Positions 35,359-44,783 are shown, counted from the stretch's first letter. The stretch is 47,215 nucleotides of DNA from Gammaproteobacteria bacterium (GCA_016195665.1 JACPZD010000026.1:1-47215), one strand, 5' to 3'. Notes: generated by a model not told the origin, from the sequence alone. Numbers and translations: made by a program.

Positions 35359-36264
35359 TTGAATGCCAGCCAGGTTGTTGAACGAGATCTCACGCGCCAC
35401 GCGGATGAAGTCGCGCATATAAGGTATGTCGGCGTCGCTGGTCCGCAAGGCGGCGTAGAGCGTGCCCCACAGGCCTTCGCGGCCGAGCGGGCGCGCGGCG
35501 ACGTAGTTGTGTTTGAGATATTCCTCCACCACCCAATTGGGCAAGGCCGCAACGCCACGGCGGCTCGCGACGTGTGCCGCCATCATGAGAGTCAGCTCGG
35601 TGGTGCGGAGTCCTGCCGGTTCCACCCCTGCGGGTTCCAGAAAACGTTTGAAGATGTCGAGGCGGTTGCGCGGCACGGGGTAGGTGATGAGCGTCTCGCC
35701 GGCCAAGTCCTGCGGTTCGATCCACGTGCGTTCGATAAGAGGATGGTCATTCGCTATGACCAGCAGGGCCTGGTAGCCGAATAGCGGTTCAAACAGGACG
35801 CCCGGGAGTGATTGCTGATCAGAGGTAATCACCAGATCAATCCCGCCCTTGAGCAAGGCCGGCAGGGAGTCGAAGTTAAATCCCGCCGAGAGGTCCATCT
35901 CGACCTCCGGCCAGTGTTCGCGAAAGGCGTTCATGCTGGGCATCAGCCACTCGAAGCAGCTATGACACTCGATGGCGATAGAGAGCCGGCCGGTTTGGCC
36001 CGACTGCAGTCGCGCCAGGTCACTCTCGGCCTCGCGTAACTGGCCGATCATCTGCTCGGCGAGCGCCAACAGGCGCTGACCGGCGGTTGTAAAGTTAAGG
36101 GGTTTGCTCTTACGCTGAAACAACCGGCTGCCGTAATGGTGCTCCAGCGCCTTGATCTGGTGTGAGAGGGCGGATTGGGTCAGATGCAGCCGCACGGCGG
36201 CTTGGGCGAGGCTGCCGCTGTCGCGGATCGCAAGCAGGGCGCGTAAATGTCGTATTTGCAGCAT
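35350..36264 (-). CDS. metR: LysR-type regulator MetR
   Basis: Homocysteine-responsive activator of metE. The 304-residue protein has an N-terminal winged helix (IRHLRALLAIRDSGSLAQAA, LTQSALSHQIKALE) and a LysR effector domain (LSIAIECHSCFEWLMPSMNAF). Start 36264 (MLQIRHLRAL) aligns with E. coli MIEVKHLKTL; an ATG at 36270 is two codons earlier. The divergent position from metE and TGAA-N5-TTCA operators between them make MetR the specific call. Confidence 0.92.
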   Translation of the reverse strand: MLQIRHLRALLAIRDSGSLAQAAVRLHLTQSALSHQIKALEHHYGSRLFQRKSKPLNFTTAGQRLLALAEQMIGQLREAESDLARLQSGQTGRLSIAIECHSCFEWLMPSMNAFREHWPEVEMDLSAGFNFDSLPALLKGGIDLVITSDQQSLPGVLFEPLFGYQALLVIANDHPLIERTWIEPQDLAGETLITYPVPRNRLDIFKRFLEPAGVEPAGLRTTELTLMMAAHVASRRGVAALPNWVVEEYLKHNYVAARPLGREGLWGTLYAALRTSDADIPYMRDFIRVAREISFNNLAGIQSV

Positions 36265-36269
36265 AATCA

Positions 36270-36282
36270 TGAATTATATTCA
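36270..36282 (+). promoter_or_regulatory. MetR box 1 (perfect TGAA-N5-TTCA)
   Basis: TGAATTATATTCA matches the MetR consensus exactly, inside a longer palindrome CATGAATTATATTCATG (36268-36284). It overlaps the start region of metR, so bound MetR could repress its own gene while acting on metE, as described for enterobacteria. Confidence 0.8.
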
Positions 36283-36300
36283 TGTTTAATATTAAAATAT

Positions 36301-36313
36301 AGAAATTGATTCA
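36301..36313 (+). promoter_or_regulatory. MetR box 2 (AGAA-N5-TTCA)
   Basis: AGAAATTGATTCA is one base off the consensus and begins 31 bases after box 1, three helical turns, the same face of the DNA. Two boxes with one weaker site are usual at metE promoters, so it is probably the activation site. Confidence 0.6.
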
Positions 36314-36379
36314 TTATGCTGTACACGTCAAACTAGCCTCAAATCGCTAATAGCGACTAAATTTCCAGGAGTAAAGCAG

Positions 36380-38677
36380 ATGGCTATAGCACACAATCTA
36401 GGATTTCCCCGTATCGGCGCGAAGCGTGAATTGAAGCGCGCCTTGGAGGCGTATTGGAAGGGCGAGCAGGACCAAGCCGCGCTGGAAGCGGTCGGCCGCG
36501 AACTCTGCACTCGCCATTGGAAGCTGCAGGCCGAGGCGGGCCTTGACCTCGTCCCGGCCGGTGATTTCACCTGGTACGACCATGTGCTTGATATGTCGGT
36601 GCTGCTCGGCGTGGTGCCGAAACGCTTTGGTGAGATCAGCGGCAATGTGGATTTCAAGACGTACTTCCGCATGGCGCGCGGCCGCGCGCCCGGCGACAAG
36701 GCCGGCAGCGCAGACACTTACGCCTGCGAGATGACCAAGTGGTTCGACACCAACTATCACTACATCGTCCCCGAGTTCACCGCCGACCAGAGCTTCCGCA
36801 TCGCTTCCAGCAAGCTGTTTAACGAACTCGCCGGCGCCAAGGCGCTGGGCGTGCGCGCCAAGCCGGTGCTGGTCGGTCCGCTTACCTATTTATGGTTGGG
36901 CAAGACCAAGGGTGAGACATTTGACAAGCTGAGTCTGTTGGATCGGCTGCTGCCGGTCTACGCCGAGATCCTGGCGCGCCTCAAGGCCGAAGGCGTGGAG
37001 TGGGTGCAGATAGACGAACCGATTCTGGTATTGGATTTGCCGCAGGATTGGAAGACCGCATTCGAGCGGGCCTATCAAAAACTGCAAGCCTCGGGTCTCA
37101 AGCTGCTGCTCGCCACCTATTTCGGCGCGCTGGAGGACAACCTGCGCCTCGCCTGCCACCTGCCTACCGAGGGTCTGCACATAGACCTGGTGCGTGCGCC
37201 GCAACAGTTGGCTGCGGTGCTGGATGAACTGCCTCCTTACAAGGTGCTCTCGGCGGGCGTGGTGGACGGGCGTAACATCTGGCGCAACGATCTCGAGAAG
37301 ACCCTGGCCGTGCTTGACCCCTTGCAGGCGCGTCTGGGAGAGCGTTTGTGGGTCGCGCCTTCCTGTTCACTGCTGCATAGCCCGGTGGATCTCAGCCTCG
37401 AACGCGGCCTGGATGAGGAATTCAAGTTGTGGCTGGCTTTCGCCACGCAAAAGGTTACCGAGGTGGTGACGCTCAGGAATGTGGTCAACGGGGGCCGCGC
37501 CAGCGCAGGCAAGGAGCTTGATGAGAGCCGCCGGGCGATGGCCTCGCGCCAGTCCTCACCGCGCATCCATCGCCCGGAAGTACGCGCCCGCATGAAGGCC
37601 CTCACCGCCTCGATGGCCTCGCGCCAGGCGCCCTATAGCGAGCGTGCCAAGCTGCAGCACGCCTTGCTCAAGCTGCCGCTGCTGCCCACCACTACCATCG
37701 GTTCCTTTCCGCAGACCCAGGCGATTCGTAACGCGCGGCGTGACTTCAAGGCCGGCCGTATCAGCGAGGCCGAGTACAAGACCCGCATGAAGGAGGAGAT
37801 CGAACTCGCGGTGCGCAAGCAGGAACAGATCGGTCTCGATGTGCTGGTGCACGGTGAGGCCGAGCGCAACGATATGGTGGAGTATTTCGGGGAACTCATG
37901 GAAGGCTATGCCTTCACCCAGAACGGCTGGGTGCAGAGCTACGGCTCGCGCTGCGTGAAGCCGCCGATCATCTTCGGCGACGTCAGCCGTCCCAAGCCGA
38001 TGACCGTGGAGTGGAGCGTGTACGCGCAGTCGCTCACCGATAAACCGATGAAGGGCATGTTGAGCGGGCCGATCACCATGCTGCAGTGGTCGTTCGTGCG
38101 CGACGACCAGCCGCGCAGCCAGACCGCCATGCAGATCGCGCTCGCGCTGCGCGACGAGGTGGTGGATCTGGAAAAGGCCGGCATCAAGGTGGTGCAGATA
38201 GACGAGCCCGCGCTGCGCGAGGGCTTGCCGCTGCGCAAGGCCGAGCGCACCGAGTACCTGCGCTGGGCGGTGGAGGCGTTCCGCGTCACCGCGGGCGGGG
38301 TGGAAGACGACACCCAGATCCACACCCACATGTGCTACGCGGAGTTCAACGACATCATAGACTCCATCGCCGCGCTCGACGCCGACGTCATCACCATCGA
38401 GACCTCACGCTCGGACATGGAACTGCTCGACGCCTTCGTGAATTTCTCTTATCCCAACGAGATCGGGCCGGGCGTGTATGACATCCACTCGCCGCGCGTG
38501 CCCAACAAGGAAGAGATCGTGCGCCTGATGGAAAAGGCCGCCAAGGTGGTGCCGGCGGAGCGCTTGTGGATCAATCCCGACTGCGGCTTGAAGACCCGCG
38601 ACTGGCCGGAAGTCGAGACCGCGCTCGGCAACATGGTCGCCGCCGCAGAGACGTTGCGCCAGAAGCTGCAACATTAG
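36380..38677 (+). CDS. metE: Cobalamin-independent methionine synthase
   Basis: Transfers methyl from methyltetrahydrofolate to homocysteine without B12. The 765-residue protein is a two-barrel enzyme. N-terminal [17 protein letters not shown] and the C-terminal [10 protein letters not shown] barrel are present. The zinc ligands are all visible: His650 and Cys652 in HTHMCYAEF, Glu674 in TIETSRS and Cys735 in NPDCGLKTR, with the same spacing as E. coli 641/643/665/726. The start follows AGGAG by eight bases. A short region near 380-420 rich in Arg/Ser is the usual linker. Controlled by MetR. Confidence 0.97.
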   Translation: MAIAHNLGFPRIGAKRELKRALEAYWKGEQDQAALEAVGRELCTRHWKLQAEAGLDLVPAGDFTWYDHVLDMSVLLGVVPKRFGEISGNVDFKTYFRMARGRAPGDKAGSADTYACEMTKWFDTNYHYIVPEFTADQSFRIASSKLFNELAGAKALGVRAKPVLVGPLTYLWLGKTKGETFDKLSLLDRLLPVYAEILARLKAEGVEWVQIDEPILVLDLPQDWKTAFERAYQKLQASGLKLLLATYFGALEDNLRLACHLPTEGLHIDLVRAPQQLAAVLDELPPYKVLSAGVVDGRNIWRNDLEKTLAVLDPLQARLGERLWVAPSCSLLHSPVDLSLERGLDEEFKLWLAFATQKVTEVVTLRNVVNGGRASAGKELDESRRAMASRQSSPRIHRPEVRARMKALTASMASRQAPYSERAKLQHALLKLPLLPTTTIGSFPQTQAIRNARRDFKAGRISEAEYKTRMKEEIELAVRKQEQIGLDVLVHGEAERNDMVEYFGELMEGYAFTQNGWVQSYGSRCVKPPIIFGDVSRPKPMTVEWSVYAQSLTDKPMKGMLSGPITMLQWSFVRDDQPRSQTAMQIALALRDEVVDLEKAGIKVVQIDEPALREGLPLRKAERTEYLRWAVEAFRVTAGGVEDDTQIHTHMCYAEFNDIIDSIAALDADVITIETSRSDMELLDAFVNFSYPNEIGPGVYDIHSPRVPNKEEIVRLMEKAAKVVPAERLWINPDCGLKTRDWPEVETALGNMVAAAETLRQKLQH

Positions 38678-38687
38678 ATTAAAATCA

Positions 38688-38743
38688 TCACCGCGGAGGA
38701 CGCGGAGACCAGATCTTATTCCTCTGCGTTCTCCGCGGTGAAT
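38688..38743. repeat. CACCGCGGAGG-type hairpin repeat, copy R9
   Basis: Left arm ATCACCGCGGAGGACGCGGA, right arm CTGCGTTCTCCGCGGTGAAT. It lies between convergent metE and the HAD phosphatase gene. Confidence 0.8.
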
Positions 38744-38759
38744 AGTAGATTGGCGAGTC

Positions 38760-39413
38760 CTATCTCAAACTGATAACCGGCCAGCCCTTGCTCGTCGCGC
38801 GCCGCGCCAGTTCCGTGTCGGGGTCTACGGCAACGGGATGGTTGACCCGCTCCAGGAGCGGGATGTCGTTATGCGAGTCGCTGTAAAACCAGCTTCCCTC
38901 CAGCGTCTGTCCGTGCTCCTGTAACCATTCACCGAGCCGCATGACCTTGCCCTCCCGGAAACAAGGGGCGCCCTTTATCTTGCCCGTGTAGCGTCCCTCC
39001 CGGATCTCACCCTCGGAGGCGAGTAGGTGCGGCACCCCGAAGCGGGCGGCGATCGGCTCGGTGATAAAGCGGTTGGTGGCGGTGATGATGAGCAGGGTAT
39101 CGCCTTGAGCGCGATGCCTCTCCACTAAGGCCACGGCCTTGGGCAGTATGATCGGCCAAATTTTTTCGCTCAGGAATCGCTCACGCCAGCCATGTAGAAC
39201 ATCCACCGGATGTTGGGTCAGAGGCTTGAGCTGAAATTCGAGGAAGGTATGAATGTCCAGCGTGCCGGCCTGGTATTCCTTGTAAAAGCGCAGGTTCTCG
39301 CGCTCGTAGTGCCCGGCGTCCACGATGCCCTGTTCGGCCAGGAACTTACCCCATAGATAGTCGCTGTCTCCTCCCAGCAGAGTGTTGTCGAGATCAAAGA
39401 TGGCGAGACTCAT
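38760..39413 (-). CDS. HAD-IB family phosphatase (SerB-like)
   Basis: A 217-residue HAD hydrolase: motif I FDLDNTLLGGDS with nucleophile Asp and general acid Asp, motif II IITATN, and motif III/IV YSDSHNDIPLLE. HAD-IB members include phosphoserine phosphatase and some histidinol-phosphatases. In Pseudomonas the neighbour of rppH-ptsP is a gene of this kind, for which a histidinol-phosphatase role has been proposed (from memory). Which substrate applies here is open. Divergent from rppH. Confidence 0.85.
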   Translation of the reverse strand: MSLAIFDLDNTLLGGDSDYLWGKFLAEQGIVDAGHYERENLRFYKEYQAGTLDIHTFLEFQLKPLTQHPVDVLHGWRERFLSEKIWPIILPKAVALVERHRAQGDTLLIITATNRFITEPIAARFGVPHLLASEGEIREGRYTGKIKGAPCFREGKVMRLGEWLQEHGQTLEGSWFYSDSHNDIPLLERVNHPVAVDPDTELARRATSKGWPVISLR

Positions 39414-39543
39414 GGAGTGTAATCCGCGGTTAAAACAGGGGCATTGTACACCGGTTGAGATCAGGTCCCGGCGACAAACCAGTTGCTAATTTTAATGATT
39501 GTGAAACAATGCAGGTAATTAATCTTTAGGCTGTGGCAGTCAC

Positions 39544-40077
39544 GTGATTCATTCGGATGGTTATAGGCCCAACGTCGGCATCATCCTGAGTAATCAGGAG
39601 GGCCGGGTGCTATGGGCGCGGCGCATCGGGCAAAATGCCTGGCAGTTCCCGCAGGGCGGGATTGCCGAGCATGAGACCCCGGAGCAGGCTCTCTATCGGG
39701 AGATGGAGGAAGAGATCGGCCTGTTGCCCGCTCATGTCGAGATCATGGGCAGCACCCGGGACTGGTTGCGCTATGAGCTTCCCAAAAATCTTATCCGCTA
39801 TGACCGGAATCCGCTGTATGTCGGCCAGAAACAGATCTGGTTCTTGCTGCGTCTGCTGGCCGGCGAGAAGGCGGTAAGGCTGGATCGCAGCGGCAAGCCG
39901 GAATTCGACCAGTGGCGCTGGGTCAATTACTGGGAGCCGCTTCTGGAGGTGGTCGCGTTCAAGCGGGAGGTGTATGAACAAGCCCTGCGCGAGTTGGCCC
40001 CGCTGTTGCCCGAGGCGGGTCCGCCTGCCGAGTTCACCGATCCCCACCCCGCCGCTCCTTCGGTAAAAGGCCGTTAA
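39544..40077 (+). CDS. rppH: RNA pyrophosphohydrolase
   Basis: Removes pyrophosphate from 5' ends of mRNA, starting RNase E decay. The GTG start at 39544 gives [15 protein letters not shown], aligned with E. coli [15 protein letters not shown]. The Nudix box runs from about residue 38 ([20 protein letters not shown], then IGL). Also present: SKW-like [10 protein letters not shown] and QIWFLLRLL. 177 residues, against 176 in E. coli. Followed five bases later by ptsP, as in E. coli and Pseudomonas. Confidence 0.95.
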   Translation: MIHSDGYRPNVGIILSNQEGRVLWARRIGQNAWQFPQGGIAEHETPEQALYREMEEEIGLLPAHVEIMGSTRDWLRYELPKNLIRYDRNPLYVGQKQIWFLLRLLAGEKAVRLDRSGKPEFDQWRWVNYWEPLLEVVAFKREVYEQALRELAPLLPEAGPPAEFTDPHPAAPSVKGR

Positions 40078-40081
40078 GCGC

Positions 40082-42376
40082 ATGGAGAGCCCGCCTCCCG
40101 GCCCGGTACGCTCCATGCTCGAAGTCCTGCGACGTATCATACAAGAGGTCAATGCCGCGCCGGATCTCGCGCAGGCGCTCACCATCATCGTCCAGCGCGT
40201 CAAGCAGGCGATGGCGACCGACGTCTGTTCCGTTTACCTCACCGACTTTGTCAATCAACAGCATGTCCTGATGGCGAGCGACGGCCTCAATCCAGAGGCC
40301 ATCGGTGCGGTGCGGCTCGGCCTTAACGAAGGCTTGATCGGCGTGGTGTGTGAACGCGCCGAACCGCTGAATCTGGATAACGCCCCCGATCACCCGCGCT
40401 ATCGCTTTATCGCCGAGACCGGTGAAGATCGCTACCACGCCTTTCTGGGCGTACCCATCATCCACCACCGCAAGGCGTTGGGGGTGGTAGTGGTGCGGCA
40501 GCGGGCGCAGCGCAAGTTCGATGAGAGTGAAGTTACGCTGCTCGTCACCATCGCGGCCCAGTTGGCGGGGGCCATTGCCCATGCCGAGGCCAGCGGCGGC
40601 ATCAACGGACTGCACGGCGAACAGTGGCAGGGCTCCCGTCCAATCGAAGGTCTGCCCGGTGCGCCCGGGGTGGCGGTCGGGACTGCGGTGGTGATCTATC
40701 CCCCCACCGATCTCGACGCCATTCCCAACCGCAAGGCGACCGATGTCGAGGCCGAGGTCGCGGCCTTTGCAGGTGCAGTCGCAAAGGTGCGCAGCGACAT
40801 TGTAGTCCTCGCCGCACGCCTCGCGGAGACTTTGCCCGTTGAAGATCTCGCCCTGTTTGACGCCTACCTGCAAATGTTGCAGGGGGAGAGCCTGGTGGGC
40901 AAGACCGTCGCGCGCATCCGCCGCGGCAACTGGGCGCCGGCCGCGCTGCGCGACACCATCATCGAGCACACGCGCGCCTTCGAGGCCATGGGCGACGCCT
41001 ATTTGAGCGAACGCGCCAGCGACGTGCGCGACCTCGGCCTGCGTCTGTTGGTGTATCTGCAAACCGATACGCGCGGTCAACAGCACTACCCGGACAACAG
41101 TGTCATCGTCGGCGAGGAAATCACCGCCTCGATGCTGGCCGAAGTGCCGCTGGGCCGCCTTGCCGGCGTGATTTCGGTGCGCGGCTCCAGCTCATCGCAT
41201 GTCGCCATCCTGGCGCGCGCCATGGGCGTCCCGGCGGTGATGGGCATCGCCGACCTCAGCGTCGCACGGGTGGACGGACGCGAAGTAGTGGTGGACGGTT
41301 ACCGGGGACGGGTCTACGTGCAACCTACCCAGGTGGTGCGCACGGAGTATTTGCGCATCGCGCAGGAAGAGAGCGCCTTGTCCGCCGAATTGGCCGAGCT
41401 GCGCGATGTGCCAGCGGTTACCCTCGACGGTTTTCACATGCCGCTCTACGCTAATACCGGCCTGGTTTCCGACATCACCTCCACCCTCAACAGCGGCGCC
41501 GAGGGCATCGGCCTGTACCGTACCGAATTTCCGTTTATGGTGCGCGAGCGCTTCCCCGGCGAAGAAGAGCAGCGCCTCATTTATCATCAAGTGCTGGAGG
41601 CCTTTGCGCCGCGCCCGGTGACCCTGCGCACGCTCGACATCGGCGGCGATAAATCGCTGCCGTATTTTCCGATTGAAGAAGACAACCCGTTTTTGGGATG
41701 GCGCGGCATCCGCATCACCCTCGATCACCCGGAAATTTTCCTGGTGCAATTGCGCGCCATGCTGCGCGCCAGCCGTGGCCTTAACAATCTGCACCTGCTG
41801 CTGCCGATGGTGAGCACGCTCGCCGAGGTGGACGACTCACTCATCCTTATCAAGCGCGCGCATGCCGAACTGCTGGAGGCGGGTGAAGGCGTCGCCATGC
41901 CCAAGATCGGTGTGATGATCGAAGTGCCCTCGGCCGTGTACCAGGCCGCCGCTATCGCCGCGCGGGTGGATTTTCTTTCTGTGGGCAGCAACGACCTTAC
42001 CCAATACCTGCTGGCCGTAGACAGAAATAACGCCCGCGTCGCCGGTCTCTATGACGCCCTGCACCCCGCCGTGTTGTGCGCCCTCATGCAAGTAGTGGAA
42101 GGCGCGCACCACCATGAAAAAACCGTAAGTGTCTGCGGCGAAATGGCCGGCGACCCGGCCGCCGCCCTGTTACTGCTCGGCATGGGCATGGACAGCCTCA
42201 GCATGAGCGCCGCCAGCCTGCCGCGCATAAAATGGGTGATCCGCAAATTCAGCCGGGCGCAGGCGCGCTCGGTGCTCGATGAAGTGCTGAAAATGGAAGA
42301 CAGCGCAGCCATCCGCCGTCACCTCAATGCTGCCCTGGAGCAGGCCGGCCTCGCCGGATTGGTAAGATCGGATTAA
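40082..42376 (+). CDS. ptsP: Nitrogen-related PTS enzyme I (PtsP)
   Basis: Phosphorylates NPr (PtsO) from PEP in the regulatory PTS-Ntr chain. The 764-residue protein has an N-terminal GAF domain (about residues 20-160, VCSVYLTDF, GEDRYHAFLGVPIIHH), then the PEP-utiliser swivel domain with phospho-histidine His373 in RGSSSSHVAILARAMG, and the PEP-binding barrel (GIGLYRTEFPFM, LRTLDIGGDK, SVGSNDLTQY, CGEMAGD). Homologues begin close to the in-frame ATG at 40115, so the first 11 residues are uncertain. Confidence 0.95.
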   Translation: MESPPPGPVRSMLEVLRRIIQEVNAAPDLAQALTIIVQRVKQAMATDVCSVYLTDFVNQQHVLMASDGLNPEAIGAVRLGLNEGLIGVVCERAEPLNLDNAPDHPRYRFIAETGEDRYHAFLGVPIIHHRKALGVVVVRQRAQRKFDESEVTLLVTIAAQLAGAIAHAEASGGINGLHGEQWQGSRPIEGLPGAPGVAVGTAVVIYPPTDLDAIPNRKATDVEAEVAAFAGAVAKVRSDIVVLAARLAETLPVEDLALFDAYLQMLQGESLVGKTVARIRRGNWAPAALRDTIIEHTRAFEAMGDAYLSERASDVRDLGLRLLVYLQTDTRGQQHYPDNSVIVGEEITASMLAEVPLGRLAGVISVRGSSSSHVAILARAMGVPAVMGIADLSVARVDGREVVVDGYRGRVYVQPTQVVRTEYLRIAQEESALSAELAELRDVPAVTLDGFHMPLYANTGLVSDITSTLNSGAEGIGLYRTEFPFMVRERFPGEEEQRLIYHQVLEAFAPRPVTLRTLDIGGDKSLPYFPIEEDNPFLGWRGIRITLDHPEIFLVQLRAMLRASRGLNNLHLLLPMVSTLAEVDDSLILIKRAHAELLEAGEGVAMPKIGVMIEVPSAVYQAAAIAARVDFLSVGSNDLTQYLLAVDRNNARVAGLYDALHPAVLCALMQVVEGAHHHEKTVSVCGEMAGDPAAALLLLGMGMDSLSMSAASLPRIKWVIRKFSRAQARSVLDEVLKMEDSAAIRRHLNAALEQAGLAGLVRSD

Positions 42377-42384
42377 TAAATATC

Positions 42385-42465
42385 GGAGGCTACAGTCACA
42401 AGAAAGTGTACATCCGGCACGTGCTGACGCACGCCGAGTACGATCGAGATAAGTGGAAGGAGTAA
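42385..42465 (+). pseudogene. C-terminal remnant of a HigB-type toxin
   Basis: In frame before higA, codons from about 42385 read GGYSHKKVYIRHVLTHAEYD and end in RDKWKE with TAA at 463-465 (42463-42465). KKVYIRHVLTHAEYD is the typical C-terminal strand-helix of HigB-family mRNA interferases. Only about 26 residues remain; the frame continues upstream but overlaps ptsP in another phase and is not toxin-like. The stop is two bases before the higA start, the normal higB-higA spacing. The antitoxin therefore appears to have lost its toxin. Confidence 0.7.
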
Positions 42466-42467
42466 CC

Positions 42468-42878
42468 ATGCTGACCAAGCAATTTGATCAAGTTATGCAG
42501 GACTATCGCCGGTTGCGGGCCGTTGTCCCGCTGGGTCCGTTGCGCGGTAAAAAAGAATATGACCGTGCGGTCGGATTGCTGGATGACATCCTCGATGAGA
42601 TCGGGGAGGATGAAAAGCATCCGATGGCCGATCTCGCCGACGCGATCAGCGTTTTCGTCGAAAAATACGAAGCCGAGCATGTGCCGGCTTCCGGCGCCAA
42701 GCCGGGGGCGGTGCTGAAGTTCTTGATGCGCGAACATGGCTTGCGGCAGTCCGACCTGCCGGAGATCGGCAGCCAGGGCGTGGTGTCCGAGGTATTATCG
42801 GGCAAACGCGAGCTTAACGCGCGCCAGATAAAACGGCTCGCCAAGCGCTTCGGCGTTTCACCGGCGGTATTTATCTGA
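42468..42878 (+). CDS. higA: HigA-type antitoxin / HTH regulator
   Basis: A 136-residue protein. The N-terminal half has repeated acidic helices (YDRAVGLLDDILDEIGEDEK, HPMADLADAISVFVEKYE). The C-terminal half is a Cro/C1-type helix-turn-helix (LKFLMREHGLRQSDLPEIG, VSEVLSGKRELNARQIKRLA). The start at 42468 follows AGGAG. In full systems HigA blocks HigB and represses the operon. Here only a toxin remnant precedes it, so it may persist as a regulator or a decoy. Confidence 0.85.
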   Translation: MLTKQFDQVMQDYRRLRAVVPLGPLRGKKEYDRAVGLLDDILDEIGEDEKHPMADLADAISVFVEKYEAEHVPASGAKPGAVLKFLMREHGLRQSDLPEIGSQGVVSEVLSGKRELNARQIKRLAKRFGVSPAVFI

Positions 42879-42908
42879 AGCAAACCAAGCCTGCTCCGCC
42901 GCAGGGAC

Positions 42909-43898
42909 ATGGACCGCACCGAACGGTTTTATCGAATCGAGCAGATGCTTAATGAGCATCGTGCGGTTTCCATACGCACGTTTCTTGAAACACTCTCTGT
43001 CAATATCTCCACCTTCAAACGCGATCTCGAATATATGCGTGATCGTCTATACGCACCCATCGTTTGGGATAGAGACAAGCGCGGTTATCGCTTCGCCGAT
43101 CCCCATCCCCACGCCCCTCGTCATGAACTGCCTGGGTTATGGTTCAACAGCAGTGAAGCGCACGCGCTGCTCACCATGCACCACCTGCTGGAAAATCTGC
43201 AACCCGGTTTGCTGGCGTCCCATATAGAACCCCTCAAACTGCGTATCAAGGCGCTGCTGGAATCACAACATGACAGCGCCGGTGAAGTCATGACGCGAAT
43301 ACGCATTCTGCCCATGGCGGCGCGTAAGGTGCGGCATGATAATTTCGAGATCATCGCCAAAGCACTGCTGCAACGCCGGTGTCTCATCATCAACCACTAT
43401 AGCCGCGAACGCGACGCTGAGACAGAGCGCGAAATCTCGCCACAACGTCTCGCCCATTATAGGGACAACTGGTATCTCGACGCTTGGGATCACGGAAAAG
43501 ATGCTCTGCGTATTTTTTCGGTAGACAGCATTCGCAAGGTGATACTGCTCGACAAAAAGGCGCGCAACATCCCCGGCAAAGCCCTGGACGCGGAATTAGG
43601 CAGTGGTTACGGCATCTTCGCCGGCCGCAAGACCCAAACCGCAGTCCTGCGCTTCACACCAGAGCGCGCCCGCTGGGTGGCTGCCGAGCAGTGGCATCCC
43701 AGACAAAAAGGAAGGCTGCATAAGGACGGTTCTTATGAGCTTCGGATACCCTATGCTGATTCCAGAGAACTTGTGATGGATATCCTTAAATACGGCCCCG
43801 ACGTCGAAGTGCTCGCGCCGGGGTCACTGCGCCGCGAAGTAACCGAGAGGCTGCGTCTGGCCGCACAACGGTACAATGATGCGGAGAAACGGCCGTGA
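42909..43898 (+). CDS. WYL-domain transcriptional regulator
   Basis: A 329-residue regulator with an N-terminal winged helix (RIEQMLNEHRAVSIRTFLETL, STFKRDLEYMRDRL), a central WYL domain (residues about 150-215, with YRDNWYLDAWDHG and IFSVDSIRKV) and a C-terminal WCX-type domain (AVLRFTPERARWVAAEQWHP, LRIPYADSRELVMDILKYG). WYL regulators are common controllers of defence operons and bind nucleic-acid or nucleotide ligands; the ligand is not known. Its stop overlaps the next start (GTGA), so the two form an operon. It lies 885 bases before cas3 on the same strand. Confidence 0.87.
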   Translation: MDRTERFYRIEQMLNEHRAVSIRTFLETLSVNISTFKRDLEYMRDRLYAPIVWDRDKRGYRFADPHPHAPRHELPGLWFNSSEAHALLTMHHLLENLQPGLLASHIEPLKLRIKALLESQHDSAGEVMTRIRILPMAARKVRHDNFEIIAKALLQRRCLIINHYSRERDAETEREISPQRLAHYRDNWYLDAWDHGKDALRIFSVDSIRKVILLDKKARNIPGKALDAELGSGYGIFAGRKTQTAVLRFTPERARWVAAEQWHPRQKGRLHKDGSYELRIPYADSRELVMDILKYGPDVEVLAPGSLRREVTERLRLAAQRYNDAEKRP

Positions 43899-44449
43899 GC
43901 AAGAGCAAAACGCCGATCTATCAAATCAAGGTCACGCTCCGGCACGTCGTACCGCCAATCTGGCGGCGCATTGAAGTCCCGGGAGACATCAAGCTCGGCA
44001 AGCTGCATCGAGTGCTCCAGATCGCCATGGGTTGGACGGACTCGCATCTGCACTCTTACCGCATCGGCGGCGCCACTTACGGCACGCCCAACCCGGACTT
44101 CCCGGACGACACCCAAAGTGAACGCAGCGTGAGACTCGACAAGATAGCCAGCGCGGGCGACATACTCATCTACGAGTACGACTTCGGCGACGGCTGGGAG
44201 CACACGCTCAAGATCGAGAAAATCGTCCCCGCCGATCCCACAGCGCATTATCCGCGCTGCACCGCCGGCAGCCGCGCCTGCCCGCCCGAGGATTGCGGCG
44301 GGCCACCGGGCTACGAGCACCTGCTCGAAGCGCTGCGCGACCCGAAGCACGAGGGTCACGAAGAGATGTGCGAATGGATCGGCGGTGAATTCGACCCCGA
44401 GGCATTCGACCTCGGCAGGGTAAATCAGGGCCTGTGGCGCATGAAGTAG
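43895..44449 (+). CDS. Plasmid pRiA4b ORF-3 family protein
   Basis: A 184-residue protein made of one pRiA4b ORF-3-like domain: YQIKVTLRHVVPPIWRRIEV, LHRVLQIAMGWTDSHLHSY, ILIYEYDFGDGWEHTLKIE, then a Cys-rich RCTAGSRACPPEDCGGPPGY and a C-terminal FDPEAFDLGRVNQGL. The cysteines could bind zinc. Function of the family is unknown; it is often found on plasmids and in accessory regions. The GTG start at 43895 overlaps the WYL stop. Confidence 0.85.
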   Translation: MSKSKTPIYQIKVTLRHVVPPIWRRIEVPGDIKLGKLHRVLQIAMGWTDSHLHSYRIGGATYGTPNPDFPDDTQSERSVRLDKIASAGDILIYEYDFGDGWEHTLKIEKIVPADPTAHYPRCTAGSRACPPEDCGGPPGYEHLLEALRDPKHEGHEEMCEWIGGEFDPEAFDLGRVNQGLWRMK

Positions 44450-44612
44450 CCACGCTGTCGTGGCAATCGCTACCGGAAAGCGTTGCGAGACAAAGTGATG
44501 CGGCTGTTACATCAAGCCTTCTCTCAATATCAGGAACCGACGCGGTGTATCACGCCGTGAGCGACTGAATAAGTTAGGCTTTACTGGGCGAGATTCACCC
44601 GGGAGGATAACC

Positions 44613-44660
44613 ATGAAAAACGACGCGCGGGAGATCCGCATCCGTATCATTTCTGTGTGA
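44613..44660 (+). CDS. Mini-ORF 1 upstream of cas3 (15 codons)
   Basis: GGGAGGATAACC precedes ATG by a good distance. The product is MKNDAREIRIRIISV. It is too short for a family assignment. It could be a leader peptide or the N-terminal stub of a lost gene. The next mini-ORF starts 28 bases on. Confidence 0.3.
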   Translation: MKNDAREIRIRIISV

Positions 44661-44688
44661 AGTGTGACCGCTGCTGAAAGGAGAAAAC

Positions 44689-44727
44689 ATGGGGTGGGGG
44701 AGCAAAATTGAGCAGATATCCCGTTGA
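44689..44727 (+). CDS. Mini-ORF 2 upstream of cas3 (12 codons)
   Basis: AAAGGAGAAAAC gives a near-perfect ribosome binding site before ATG; the product is MGWGSKIEQISR. Its TGA overlaps a TTG (44724) that opens the cas3 frame, 20 codons before the preferred cas3 ATG. This arrangement (TTGA) could couple translation of cas3 to the mini-ORF. Confidence 0.35.
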   Translation: MGWGSKIEQISR

Positions 44728-44783
44728 ATTTGAGATATCAGACCCTGCTGCGATGTTCGCCCGTCCCGATATTGACTGACGTT

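Larger units (their letters stand above)
44450..44783. other. Gap before cas3 with mini-ORFs and a possible coding remnant
   Basis: About 330 bases without a full gene. From about 44462 one frame reads GNRYRKALRDKVMRLLHQAF and SQYQEPTRCITP to a stop near 44559; it looks protein-like, but I cannot assign it. Two mini-ORFs with strong ribosome binding sites follow (44613 and 44689). Confidence 0.4.

Noticed and set aside
40034-41086. 350-codon reverse-strand frame opposite ptsP
   Set aside because: High GC keeps antisense frames open; ptsP motifs are clear on the plus strand.
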